Below, piece by piece: positions 25,219 through 36,461 of a stretch of 64,000 bases of DNA. Under the pieces are notes generated by a model that did no database searches, had not been told where the DNA came from, and worked only from the letters and a program-made list of their open reading frames with translations. The translations under genes and the position numbers were made by a program. The first letter of the stretch is position 1, and every line of letters begins with the position of its first letter. The DNA comes from Capillidium heterosporum (Eukaryota > Entomophthoromycota > Entomophthoromycetes > Entomophthorales > Capillidiaceae), in assembly GCA_016630905.1 (NCBI GenBank), contig WBMQ01000004.1:1302001-1366000 (forward strand), in the 5' to 3' direction.

Positions 25219-25990
25219 CTAGACGCTGATTTTTGCAGGGTTAGAATTGGGAGCATAATTGACGTATCGGGTTTGGTAGTACTCATTGGAGAATTTCCAG
25301 ATGGAAACCAAGGTACCGCATATGACACCCGAGATCAAGGAGGATCGAAGTCCGGCTAAAACTATCAGTACTGTATGATATAAAAAAGCTACCTGTCGAT
25401 TTGAACAGCATACCGGTCAGGACACCAGAACCTACGGCAGTAGTTTTGTCGTCGGGTAAGCCGTAGGAGGTTAGTAAAGCATTGCACCCGTTGTACCCTA
25501 AAGCTATCATACCCATAGTGTTACCGACGAACGGACCGCGAAGCGTACAACCATTGAGAGCACCGTTAAAAAGGATTCTAAATGGTGTGCCACGGTTGGC
25601 TTTGAGGCCTTCACGGGCACCATACAGGCCACCGAGACCCAAGCCTAGAATTTTGTCAATAAATGAAAAAGTTTTTTAAAACTTACCTAAAAGGTAGAAA
25701 GAGCCGGTTCCGTAAAAGATATCGTCGGAGGAAGAGCGTGAAGGGATAAATCCGAATGCCGTTGAGGCATCTCGTCCCTCATCTAGACTCAGGTACTCTA
25801 AAGTGTTGGGCGAAAGGTCGGGTAGAGGAAGTAGCTTCTTGGTATCCAAGTTGGTGTTGTTGAGGATGGAATCAATGGTTTGTACCTCGGTAGGTACGCT
25901 AGATGGTACGCTAGGTAGTACGCTAGCTGAGGTTGTAGTTGGCTCGTTGCTCTGAGGTGCTGATACCGGATTGTTGAAGAATAGGCCCAT
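25219..25990 (-). CDS. TIM23: Tim23, channel subunit of the mitochondrial presequence translocase
   Basis: Tim23 forms the inner-membrane channel that imports presequence proteins. Three exons (25990-25687, 25644-25393, 25361-25219) give 232 residues, like yeast Tim23 (222). The first 85 residues are hydrophilic and Ser/Pro-rich, the intermembrane-space part. The membrane domain has YGTGSFYLLGLGLGGLYGAREG, then RGTPFRILFNGALNGCTLRGPFVGN and ALGYNGCNALL, the Tim17/22/23 pattern with GxxxG-type helices, and a last hydrophobic segment (LRSSLISGVICGTLVSIW). The start at 25990 gives MGLFFNN; an upstream in-frame ATG (26026) would add 12 hydrophobic residues and is less likely. Confidence 0.93.
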
Positions 25991-26454
25991 TTCTTTAAAT
26001 ACAAAGATTGCTAACGAAAAATACAAGTTTCTACTCTAAACTTTTGAAAATGGAAGTTGGGTTCCTGAAAAAATTTAGGTACCGAACTTTCCCGCATAAT
26101 CTGGTAAAATAATTTTAGTAAGCTTTGTTGTGATGGGTTCTAAAGGCAAATCCACCAATTGTTTCTCGTGGCAAAGACTGAGCAATAGACAGCTAAGTAA
26201 ATCAACAGTATACTACCTTTGACTCGAAGCTGGATAGAGGTTCATATCAAAGCTAATATACTTTAAAGTGCTGTTATCGTTATATATACTTGATGCTGTC
26301 TTTATCTGACTATAAATCTTTATACTATTTGCTACATATCTATATGTATGTCATTGTTGAAATATCTACCAAATAGAATTGAAGCTGGCAGCTATAGCCA
26401 AGGTAAAAGTTTACACTTTATAACGAAACAAACGTTTCGTTCAAGAATTAAACT
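25991..26454. other. divergent promoter region, Tim23 and GPATCH11-like
   Basis: 464 bases; no gene or clear motif beyond AT-rich stretches. Confidence 0.5.
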
Positions 26455-27417
26455 ATGGAAGAAAGAGAAACCAAAGTTGAGACCAACGATGAAGAGGAAG
26501 ATTACATGGCTATGGATCTAGTAGAGTTAGAAAATTCAACTAAAGAAGCTAAAGAAAAGAATCTAAGCTACAGTAAACGTCGTAAACTAGCTCTACAGCA
26601 ACAAAAAGAAAAAAGCTACAACAAACCTCTGGCTCTATCAGCCAAGGAAAAGCTGCAAGAATCTTTAAAGACTCACATACCGGAAACTAATGTTGGCTTC
26701 CAACTTTTAGCCAAGATGGGATTCAAGCAAGATTTACAACTTTAATTAATACTAAAATTTTACTTTTTAATGTAGAAAGGGCGAAGGAATAGGCAAGGAT
26801 AAAGGCTCCATAAAGGAACCTATAAAATTCGATTTGGATACAGGTACATTCAACTTTACAAAGTCAACTAAAGCTATTTAGGTAAGGTAGGGATTGGACT
26901 CAAAGCCAAACAAAACGAACAACTCGAACTTATGAAGACAGTGAAACGTAAAGCAGAAGTAATAACGGCTAAACATTTCCACAACCACTCCAAAAGTAAA
27001 TTCCAACTTAAAAATATCAAAGATGACTGGTTTAAGAGTAAGACGGTTTGTGAACAGCTGGATAGGGAGAAGGTATTTTGATAAATAGAGCTTTTAAATA
27101 ATTTTTATGTAGGGTATAGACGACAACGTCATGTGGCTTCCCTATTCACAAGAAACCAAGTACAAGGAGGCTTTAAAGAACAAGGACAAGGAAATGGAAG
27201 AGTTAAGAGTACTAGACGAAGACTTGGTTGTCGACATTGACGTAATTCTTTTCCATTTTTATATTACTAATTTACCGTTTAGTACGAAGTAGAGCTAGAG
27301 CGACTGACAAAGTACTTACGGACTATGTACTTTTACTGTATATGGTGTGGGGAGAAGTACGAGGATGAAAAAGTTCTAGATGAACACTGCCCTGGACCTG
27401 AACGGGACTTGCACTGA
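26455..27417 (+). CDS. G-patch domain protein, GPATCH11 (CCDC75)-like
   Basis: A nuclear/kinetochore-linked RNA-processing family. Exons are separated at 26727-26775, about 26843-26880, about 27073-27113 and about 27243-27283; about 255 residues. The N-terminus is acidic with a basic YSKRRKLALQQQKEK helix. The G-patch follows (NVGFQLLAKMGFK-KGEGIGKD.GSIKEPI, then GKVGIGLKAK), which is the GPATCH11 layout rather than that of other G-patch families. The C-terminus is the DUF4187 zinc-binding end: TKYLRTMYFYCIWCGEKY with a CxxC, then HCPGPERDLH. Intron 1 starts GCAAGA, a GC-AG intron: no GT is available between the G-patch halves, and using GC restores FKKGEGIG. Confidence 0.9.
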
Positions 27418-27499
27418 GAATTTGCTACACTTTAATAAAATAAAGCATAAAAATAAACATCGCCTATTTATTTCTTTTTATAAATGAATATTAAAAGTT

Positions 27500-28311
27500 T
27501 TAATCATCACCAACTGGAACTTCCTCCTGCAACAATTTGATAAGCTTGACCCGAATTTCACAGTTATCATCTCCTTTCAAAGTATCTTTGACAAAATAGC
27601 ATTCTACTTGCAACTGAACCTAGTTTTTGATAAATAAATATATAGAATAAAATTATAGTATCTACCATCTCTAAGCAACCTCTTATAACCCCACACAAAA
27701 TGTTGGAATACCACAAGTCCTTACTAGCTTCATCGGCTGGAAGCTCTACAAATTCACCCAAAGGATTCTCGTCGAACTGTAAACTAAACTCCTTGCTATT
27801 GTCCTCAAAATTGACAACTTGGGGTACAACATTTAAAAACATCTTGAAGCCAACCTACATAAAAGTTCAACGGTTTACAACTATTTCTTAAATATAAATT
27901 TGGAATAGTACCTTTGAAATTATTTCAGCAGTTTCTCTAAAGTCCCCACATCTAGTTAGCATCGTTCGAGCTAAAAAATCCTCTATCAATCGGATACCTA
28001 TATTGTAACCCCTAGCAAATTTTAATTGATAATAAAAGGTGAAAAGTACATCTTTTCAAGTTGAACATTAACTTGAGTGTAATCTTCGTAATCTTTGATA
28101 AGCTGTACTACTATGGAACCGTAAGTTAAAAGGAATAGTTCACAGTTCTAAATTTGCCAAGAAAAGGGATATATATTAGTGTTACTTTTAAAATATGAAG
28201 TAGTACTATCTTTTCAACGCTATTCTTCCAAACATCTTCACCGAGTTGCTTGACTTGATTGGGCTGCAAGTTTCCTATTGAGGTTGGAGAATTTAAGTTG
28301 TATCTGGACAT
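27500..28311 (-). CDS. BET3: Bet3 / TRAPPC3, TRAPP tethering complex subunit
   Basis: Core subunit of TRAPP, the Rab1/Ypt1 exchange factor in ER-to-Golgi transport. Five exons (28311-28207, 28147-28050, 28011-27912, 27854-27666, 27619-27500) give 203 residues, close to the usual 180-195. Family motifs in order: [46 protein letters not shown]-containing [47 protein letters not shown] and a final [17 protein letters not shown]. The conserved glycine-cysteine (LCG) is the position where acylation has been reported for Bet3; that use here is inference. Confidence 0.95.
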
Positions 28312-29509
28312 TTCGTTTGCTATCGATAAACTATGTGTTTGTTCTTGAGACTTGAGATGGTAGGCTTACTTGGAAAGTCAGAAATAGGCTGCATTTTGTG
28401 GGTTTGGTACTTGACTTATGATTACTCTGAGTGCAAATAATAATGTCCAACCAATTTAGATTTTAGCAAACTTTATTTATTGAAATGTAACTTGAACTTC
28501 ATTATTTGTAGCTAAGAAAGGATGGTTCGGTATCCAATAAATTTGAGTATCTGTATACTGGATTGGAAGGAATTTATCCTATAAGAGCTTCAGTTGAGGA
28601 CTTGAGTCAAGGTGGAGTAGGATATTGGTTTGCAAACTGAAAGTGGAAGTAATAAATGGAAGGTCGATTAGATTGAGCAATGCCCTTTCGAGTATGAAGG
28701 CCTACGTACCACTGTTTTTGCTATGGAAAGCAGTTGGTAGAGTTTAAACTAAATTGCCTGTAATAATTGAAATAGCTTTATTGGGTATAATAAGAAAACT
28801 TCTATACAATCATAGCTACTGTTGCAGGTTGGCACTGAAGTTACAAGTTGAATAGTTCAGTTTAGTTTAATTAGGATGGTGTTACTATATTTGTGATTTT
28901 ACTTTAGTAGTATTTGAAATGTATAAACAGAAATGTTCTAGCTGTATATTTACGATTCAAAATAAATAACCAAATTTGAATTTAAAGTGTGGTTGCCATT
29001 GAGAAAAGTAAATTATATAGCATGTGTCGTTGATGGTGTTTTATTCGTCAACATACCAACAAAATTATATAGTATATTTTACTATTACTACCATGCTACT
29101 CGAAAATATATTCTTCAGCCGTTAACCTTTATTACTTACACCGATCTTATCAATACCTTTGTTTTCATTTGAACATCAGCTAAAACTACCTTCAACTACT
29201 ACTTGGAATTAGCACTTTCCTAATCTATCAAGCCTTTGCTACCATAATTACTTGCTCAAAACTCTATAAGTACTAAGGCTAAAATCAGTATGTGTTTCTA
29301 AATAAACTTGATTCATATCAGACTTTAGTAAAATAATAATATATAATTAATAAAGTAGGGCTGTTATCAAGTAAATCATTTTAATCAATTGTAACTTTGC
29401 AATTTTACACCATAGGACTAATAGCATTTTTTCAATGTTTTGAGAATATTTATAGGGCACTTAAATTAATTCTATGAAATATATACAGATACAATGCTAA
29501 ATTAGTTTG
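28312..29509. other. intergenic, no gene seen
   Basis: 1.2 kb between Bet3 and the DsbA-family gene. One 61-codon frame (28987-29172) has no family resemblance and lies in AT-rich DNA; I leave it out. Confidence 0.5.
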
Positions 29510-30163
29510 CTACGAAGTGTTTATAAGGCCTTTCAATATCTTTTCAAGCACAATTACAAAGTTTTCAGGACTTTGGCCACCAGACACCGCAAACTTATCT
29601 TGAAAAACATAAAATGGGACTCCGATTGCACCGTATATGTGATTATCATCCATAGTTTTGTAGACCTTCTTGAAATTCCCTTCATCCAATAAATAGTTTC
29701 TGGCATCTTCACCATCTAACCCACACTTTATAGCCGACTGCACCAAAGTTTCAACATCTCCTATATCTTTACATTCTTCAAAGAAATTCTTGAATAGCTC
29801 ATCCATCAACTCAACTTGCTTGCCCTTCTCCAATGCAAATTCCGCTAAACTATGGGCGCGTATAGTGTTGCTTATCAATCCGCCAAAGTCGAACTTGATA
29901 CCTTCCTCCTTACCGATCTCCACCATACTCGTCATCTTCTGCCTGGTAAGTTCGACCCCAAACTTCATGTTGAAGGCAGTCATCTTATCTATACCTTCCA
30001 ACGGGTAAGTGGGGTTCAACATAAAGGGTATGTACTTGATTTCGAAATTTACGTCCTGGTACTTGGACTTTATAATGTCCATTGCTTTTTCTAATCTACG
30101 CTTGCCTACGAAGCACCAAGGGCATACGATGTCCGAAGTTATATGGATTTTAATAGTCTTCAT
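29510..30163 (-). CDS. DsbA-family (FrnE-like) thiol oxidoreductase, intronless
   Basis: Thioredoxin-fold protein of 217 residues with the DsbA insertion. The active site CPWC follows a first beta strand (IHITSDIVCPWCFVGKRRL, residues 5-23), typical of the FrnE/polyketide DsbA-like group, a cytosolic family whose substrates are mostly unknown. Other family marks: FEIKYIPFMLNP, ANTIRAH-like SNTIRAHSLAEFA, FKNFFEECKDIGD, and the cis-proline region IGVPFYVF with VSGGQSPENF. No signal peptide. Unlike almost all neighbours it has no intron. Divergent from the rhomboid gene, with 411 bases between the two starts. Confidence 0.93.
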   Translation of the reverse strand: MKTIKIHITSDIVCPWCFVGKRRLEKAMDIIKSKYQDVNFEIKYIPFMLNPTYPLEGIDKMTAFNMKFGVELTRQKMTSMVEIGKEEGIKFDFGGLISNTIRAHSLAEFALEKGKQVELMDELFKNFFEECKDIGDVETLVQSAIKCGLDGEDARNYLLDEGNFKKVYKTMDDNHIYGAIGVPFYVFQDKFAVSGGQSPENFVIVLEKILKGLINTS

Positions 30164-30574
30164 TGTTGTTATCAGTGTTAGGGTTTAGATATGGGTTTTT
30201 ATAGAGGTAGTCTTGAATTAATAATCGTAAAGCTAATTATTTTGGCAATTTAAATGCGTCTACTCAATGCAGCTTGGCATATTCCAATTTACACTTGAAC
30301 TAGTTGATGCAGTCTAAATGTATATGCTTGCTTACAAATTGTACAGAGATGGTGTGTATCTAACAATGCTATGGTCACAAGGGTTATCTGTACAAGTATT
30401 TACGCAACTATAGCGTTGTATGATGGTCTATAGTGCTGACTTTTGCTAAATTCCAACACCAAATTATTTGCAGCCCAAATCCACCATCAAATCAATTTCG
30501 TCATATCATCAAGTTTGGCAAACTTAATCCAAACTAAGCCCAGCTTCGAAATCGCTTTAAATCACAAAGCAAAG
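30164..30574. other. divergent promoter region, DsbA-like and rhomboid
   Basis: 411 bases. A frame open upstream of the rhomboid ATG (from 30443) is in phase but starts before a better ATG at 30575; its residues do not resemble the family. Confidence 0.5.
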
Positions 30575-31802
30575 ATGAGTCGCCCTCACAACGTAAACAG
30601 CATATTCGACCAACATGAACCAAGTAGTCAAGGTAGCCACGGTATAATGATGCCAGCTTTGGATTTCAACGCCATATTTTTGACATTCAAGACCAAGTTA
30701 TATCTTTATATAAAATCTATCCCCATCGTAACCTTGTCAGTTCTTAGTATAAGCTTAATACTCTACCTCATCGACCTTACCATCTATGTGACTTTCTACC
30801 TATCCAACGAACTTTTCGACAAGGCTTGGTTGACTTTTATAATAGATACTCTCAGTCTCAATCCTAGCCTCGTTATCCATAAGTTTCAAGGTAACTGCTT
30901 TTGTTTTATACTATTAACTTCTATTTTCAAATAGTATGGAGGTTATTTACCTACCCTTTCGCACACGTAGGATTCTTCCATTTGCTATTCAACATCCTAG
31001 CTACTATACCGTTGAGCTACGACCTAGAGTTTAACATTTCAACCATCAGCTACCTCTTTATCCTAGCTGTAGGATTTATTCCAGTACCCAGCCTCATCTA
31101 TTGTGCCCTAGCTGCTATACCCTCCCATCTAACTTCCAGTTTGCCACCAGTGGTTGGATTGAGTGGGCTTTTCTTCACTATGATCGTTTGGAAGTCGAAG
31201 CAGCATAGCTACTTCAAGTAAGGCTATTAATTAATTCTTTGAACTCATTGTAGCTAGCTTATGTGGAGCTTGTACTGTACCAGCTCACCTCTACCCAGTC
31301 ATACTCTTTCTCATTATCTCGTTCCTCTTTCCAGGTGCTTCGTTCCTAGGCCACCTCCTAGGCTTAGCCATCGGCTACTTATGTAAGGAACCTTTATTTT
31401 TTCAACGTTAAAATTTCATTAGTCGCTATGAACCAACGCCTTTTCCAACTGAAGGATGAGACCTTGCGCAAGATCGAAGAGATGGATACGGTAGTATGGT
31501 TGAGTCGTAAGGTATCTACGCGATTCATTACACTTGACGACCGCACTGGCGAAGGCGACGTCGATCAAACATTCCCTAGTAGCCAACCAACTATGCCCGG
31601 TACCTTTTCACCTCCTACTTCAGGAAGGTAGCTTATATTGTATGGTGGTATAGTACTAATTTTTAAAAGTGGCTACCACGTACCCCAGTTCCAAACGTCG
31701 AGTGGAGCTAACCCTCCAACCAATTATGGAGCTTCGGCGGTACCGACTTCTCCACAACAGACTAAACCCTTTTCGGGTCAAGGTAATCGTCTTGGTGATT
31801 GA
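30575..31802 (+). CDS. RBD2: Rbd2-type rhomboid protease with C-terminal SHP box
   Basis: Intramembrane serine protease of the Golgi. Five exons (30575-30890, 30935-31217, 31258-31382, 31423-31627, 31670-31802) give 353 residues. After a polar N-terminus and a first helix come WRLFTYPFAHVGFFHLLFN (loop-1 WR motif and HxxxN), the catalytic serine in GLSGLFF, a VPAHLYP segment, and the catalytic histidine in GASFLGHLLGLAIGYL. The tail is polar and ends PFSGQGNRLGD, matching the SHP box FxGxGxxL that recruits Cdc48 in fission yeast Rbd2, where the pair is needed for SREBP (Sre1) cleavage. Acceptor choice at 31257 (second TAG of TAGCTAG) avoids an immediate stop. Confidence 0.93.
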
Positions 31803-33200
31803 TTTAGGTGGTTTAATCTGTGACTCCTTGTACCTTTTGAACTAAAGTATTTATTATTATAATTTGAACCTTGGTTATTTCTTGGCTACTAATATGTGTT
31901 TTTTAATTTTGTAAAGATGATTGACTTATCCGATCCTTTTTTGTTTCTTTCATTGTCACCCATGCCTTGTATATTTGTTCATCTATTGGACGAGTATATC
32001 TATTCCGGTATATGTAGTTGCGGTGTACCTTATATACTATTTACTATTCAAAAATTCAAATATACTTTAATGATGCCATTTGCTCAATTGGTTATGGTGT
32101 GACATCTTGTGTATGGTATCTAGTATTATATTTTCAAATTTAGTATAACTGGTACATCTAGAACTGAACCATCCATCTCTCTTATAAGTGGTATGTGGGT
32201 GTAGTTATCTCTTCCATCCAGGGTTACAAACTAACGAGTACTATCTTAATTTTTTATATTCCAATAAGGTGCTTTTAGTAGCCTTAACTATAGTGATACT
32301 ATAAAGTATTATGCAGTGCAATACTTATCAGAGGTTGATATATATCACAATGATAAAGAAAAGGGATACTACTCGTTAGTATTGGCCAAGTAAGTAGTTA
32401 GTTTTTACACCTATTAGATAGTCTGTTAGGTCCATGATTTTATTTTGATGGTTTTTCTGAAGGAAACCCAGTTGCAAAATATTGGATGATAAAGCCAAGT
32501 TATAAATATAATAAGCTCATATATATCTAAGCAGTCTAAATTACAAGCTACACTTGATTTACGAATGCTATCTTGTATGAGTCTTATATTTTTCGAAAGC
32601 TTATTCATTTGGGAAACAACCAGTTTACTGATAAAAATGATACTTTAACTATATCAAAAGACTAAAGAATCTAAAAGTTATTTCTAATGTTGCACTCTAG
32701 CCAAGTGGATTTATAAATCTATTTGAAAGTAGCATCATTAAAATGAAAGGTTAATTAGATAGGTATATAAAAGCAGGTTATATTGAGAAAGAAGAATCGT
32801 CACTTTAAGCTTCAAAGATAGGAAGGCTCATATTTCATGACAAGCTAGTTTTCTAGGTGAAGCTTTCGTCGTCGATCGAGGGGTAACCGATAGATGGCAA
32901 AGCTGTACGTTTTACATGTGGATTGCGGTTGAAGGGATTGCGTCTAGAATCAAAATGGGTAATTAGCCACTCGTAGGCCTTGCCCTACCTTTTAGGTAAG
33001 CAAGTTGAGATTCACGTCGTAGCAGCCAACGTGACCAGGTTTCAAAATTAGCAAAATTTCACATATCGGAGGAAAATGTACGTCTTTAGCTTAACCTATC
33101 CTAGTGCATAATACCAATTTCCACTGAGATTAGGTTGAAATATGCTACAATAAAGGCGTATATAGGATAAAGAGTGTTCACGTTGGCAAAAAGGATTGAA
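31803..33200. other. intergenic, no gene seen
   Basis: AT-rich; the 68-codon frame at 31896-32102 looks accidental. From about 32820 the sequence begins to resemble the flanks of the ML repeat units further right. Confidence 0.5.
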
Positions 33201-34158
33201 AGAGATGCCTAAACTTGCTGTCTATAAGTTAGCTAGTGCCATCAGATCAGAGGTATGCATATAGAAATGTAAAGTGTGGAGTTCGAAAATAATTTATCAA
33301 GCACAGATAAACTATGTCGACCACAAGGGATATTTAGATATGGATAAAGTAACTATGTCCTTTTCTTTTTAAGCTAATACAATTACATTTCATCCTTAAA
33401 TTAATAAACTTCTAATGTAGGCTTGACGTACAAACTTTAGAAATGGCTTAACTTTTGTAAAGGCTCTTTCCATTGGTTGTTCCCTTTAGTTTTTATGTAA
33501 ATATAATGTATAGGCTAAAGTGATTCATAGCCTATCATTCATAGATCTTTATGGCTTTAGTTCAAGGTTGATTGAAAGAACTATGGCAAATTTCGGCCTT
33601 ACTCCAAAAGTTTTAACCTAAATAGCAACCTGTTAATGGAAAAGATCTCTATATTGCATTAAAAATTCGGGTCCTACACTTAAGAAGGATTAGATGCACA
33701 TGCCTTCTTTCCATGTCATCGTATTGGGCAACCCTTTCAAAACAAAACTATGGTGATTTGTAGCTGCAATTTCAAATATACCTTGGAAAAGAATCCTTTT
33801 AATGATAAACTCTCGGTGAGTCCTTCAATACCTGAGGTTGATAGATCTAGATTCAATTCAAAACTTGACTACTAACTTGTCATGTTTTGAAATTGAGCAG
33901 TGGTGCTCATGTACAGTAGCTCATATGAAATATAAATTCTGCTTCATACCGATGTTTTCTTGCATATCTAACTATTAATAGTATTTACATAGTGGCCGTC
34001 ATTTAAATTTCTACTAAGATGAGATATGTTATGGCGTATATCTGAAGCTAAACCATATTTCAAAAACCATAGGTGGCCTACTAAAATTTTAGTAAAAAAG
34101 ATACCCATTCCATGAAGATTGCTAATTAAAACAGATACATGCTAATCCGAAAGTTAAC

Positions 34159-34669
34159 ATATAATTCTTCAAAACCGCCTCAATCTTCATCCTTATCATC
34201 GGCTTTACTACTTTCATAGTCGAATCCGAAGCCGTCCTTGAACCCCAGTTTGAGCTTTACTTTGACAGTGAGAATTTTGCCCTCTCGGCTATCTGCAAGC
34301 AGATTGGTAACACTATCATCTACGATTGTGACATCCCATCGACTATTTTATTGGCAAGAAGGTCACCAAGAAGGGCCAAAATCTCACTTTCAAATTAATA
34401 AGCAAAGTTAAGAAGACCATCATCAAGGGTTCTATCGCCTATGTCACTGTCAAGTTGGAAGTTTTCATCATCGTCAACAAGGATTGCGATTTGTGTGAGG
34501 CCATCAAGGACCAAAAGTTCAAATACATTATCCAAAAAGGCGAGTTGAACATCATCAAGGAGGACCAGGTCCTCTCTAACCTCTCCAGTAATAGCTACTT
34601 TGCTAATGCCCTCGCCTTTTCCTCAGCAAGAAGTAGATCTTCTGTATCCAGATCAAGGTCAATATCTAA
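34159..34669 (+). pseudogene. decayed ML-domain copy 1
   Basis: Aligns from end to end with the intact gene at 35949. The start codon is ATA instead of ATG and the next codon is TAA where the intact gene has CAG. A deletion near 34340 (after TACGATTGTGACATCC) shifts the frame, and the frame from 34455 reads DYDLCEAI-like DCDLCEAIKDQKFK and ends ISK. The upstream TATAAAAG of the intact gene is AAAAAAG here (34090-34100). No product is expected. Confidence 0.85.
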
Positions 34670-35883
34670 ATAAAATAGGACAGCTATATATAAGCATATT
34701 CATGGTATGCCTATTTTTATTATATATTTACAGCTAGTATATTTCAAGTTTACTTAGATCGATATCCCTATGTAGAGTTTATTATAATAGAAGCCAATGC
34801 TTTTAGCTCACTCCTCTTATCGACAATAGGTTTGTATTAATATATCTATAAGCTAATTATGATTTAACTAAACAAATTGTACTGATATAAACAGCATTCA
34901 AAGCTATATATATATCAAGAACTGTAATATCCATCCAGATTCTATAAAAATATATCAATTTACTTTGCTACTATATAAGCTGGAGTCATTCTTTCCCCCA
35001 AGGACACAACTCTTTCAATTCCCACTCAACGACATACAAATAAAAAGCCCTAATTGTATATTGAGATGTCGGTAATTAGGCACGCCAAAAATTAATATTT
35101 TTGATAAAGCAGCCTTGCTCTTTTCCAATCCTAATGGGGGTCTTGAGAACAAGGGTTGATAGTGGCGCCAAAAATTGTCTTTCTATAAGTTAGCCAGTAC
35201 CATCAGATCAAAAGCATGTGTATAGAAATGTGAAATGTGGAGTTTGACAATAATTTAGCAAATGCAGATAAGCCATGTTGGACACAAGGGATACTTAGAT
35301 GTGGCTAAAATGAAACTGGTTTCTACACTCTATCCTCAAATTAATAATTTTCTAATGTAACTTGCCATACAGGATTTCAGAAATAGTAGCATATTGGCGG
35401 AAAAGAAATCCAATTGAAAGTTTACGAAAAAGAGTTACATTGTATTTAAAATCTAGGTCATGTACCTAGGAATGTATAGGTGTACATGCTTCTTCTTCAT
35501 GTCATCGTATTGGCCAACCCCTTTAAAATATAAGCATGATGACTTGTGGCTTCGATTTCAAATACATATTGAAAGAAATCCCTTTAAGAATAAATTGTCA
35601 GTGGGTCCCCAATGCTAGATATTGACAGGTCTAATTTCAGACTTTCTGATATCAGGCTGCAATGGTTTAAAATTGTACAATTACGATGAGCTAGGTGTTC
35701 AACCATAGCGACTCACGTGAAATGTGGCTCCCTGTCCCATATCAGTATACTCTCGTGTGCCGACAATAGGTAACATTTACGTAGTAGTCATTACCTTACA
35801 TTCTACTAAAATAGGGTATATTGTGTCGTGTGCTACATGTTACAGTAAGCTTCGAAAACAATAGGTAGATACTAAAAATTTAG
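34670..35883. other. spacer of the ML array
   Basis: Repeat-unit flank shared with 33200-34100 and 36900-37650; no gene. Confidence 0.6.
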
Positions 35884-35891
35884 TATAAAAG
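35884..35891 (+). promoter_or_regulatory. TATA box of the intact ML gene
   Basis: TATAAAAG, 65 bases upstream of ATG 35949. The matching positions in the two dead copies are altered. Confidence 0.5.
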
Positions 35892-35948
35892 GGACCTTAC
35901 ACACCAAGTATATTGATTAAAAACAACTCAGCCAATCTCAAAATCAAC

Positions 35949-36461
35949 ATGCAGTTCTTCAAAGCCGCCACTTTCTTTGTCCTCGCCTCCGGTATGACTG
36001 CCGCTGTCCTCGAGCCCAAGTTCGAGCCTGTCTTTGACGGTGAGAACTTTGCCATCTCGGCCGCCTGCAAGCAGGTTGGCGACACCTTCGTCTACGACTG
36101 TGGTTCCTCGACCGATCACTTCATCATCAAGAAGGTCACTGTCACTCCCAAGGTCCCCAAGAAGGGCCAAAAGATTACTATCAATCTGGTTGGAGACGTC
36201 AAGGAGATCGTCGTTAAGGGCTCCAACGCTCACGTCACCGCCAAGTTAGGTATCTTCACTGTCATCGATAAGGACTACGATTTGTGCGAGGCCATTGAAG
36301 ATGACAAGGTCAAGTGCCCCATCCAGAAGGGAGAATTGAACGCCACCAAGGAGCTTACGATTCCCTCCAACATCCCCAGTGGTAACTACGTCGCTGATGT
36401 CGTCGCCACCTCCCCCGGTAAGAAGCAGATCTTCCGCATCCAGGTCAAGGTTAGTATCTAA
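35949..36461 (+). CDS. secreted ML-domain (NPC2 / PG-PI transfer type) lipid-binding protein
   Basis: 170 residues, one exon. Residues 1 to about 19 form a signal peptide (MQFFKAATFFVLASGMTAAV). The mature part is an MD-2-related lipid-recognition fold: C in AACKQ and YDCG near the start, the strand KVTVTPKVPKKGQKITINLVG (the ML lipid-edge strand), then DLCEAI and KCPIQKGE, four cysteines placed like NPC2/PG-TP, and ATSPGKKQIFRIQVKVSI at the end. It probably binds a lipid outside the cell or in the vacuole. Synonymous sites are rich in C, unlike the AT-rich surroundings, which points to high expression. The only intact copy of the array. Confidence 0.9.
   Translation: MQFFKAATFFVLASGMTAAVLEPKFEPVFDGENFAISAACKQVGDTFVYDCGSSTDHFIIKKVTVTPKVPKKGQKITINLVGDVKEIVVKGSNAHVTAKLGIFTVIDKDYDLCEAIEDDKVKCPIQKGELNATKELTIPSNIPSGNYVADVVATSPGKKQIFRIQVKVSI

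Noticed and set aside
31896-32102. Small hydrophobic ORF downstream of the rhomboid gene
   Set aside because: AT-rich, hydrophobic by composition only, no signal or family pattern.
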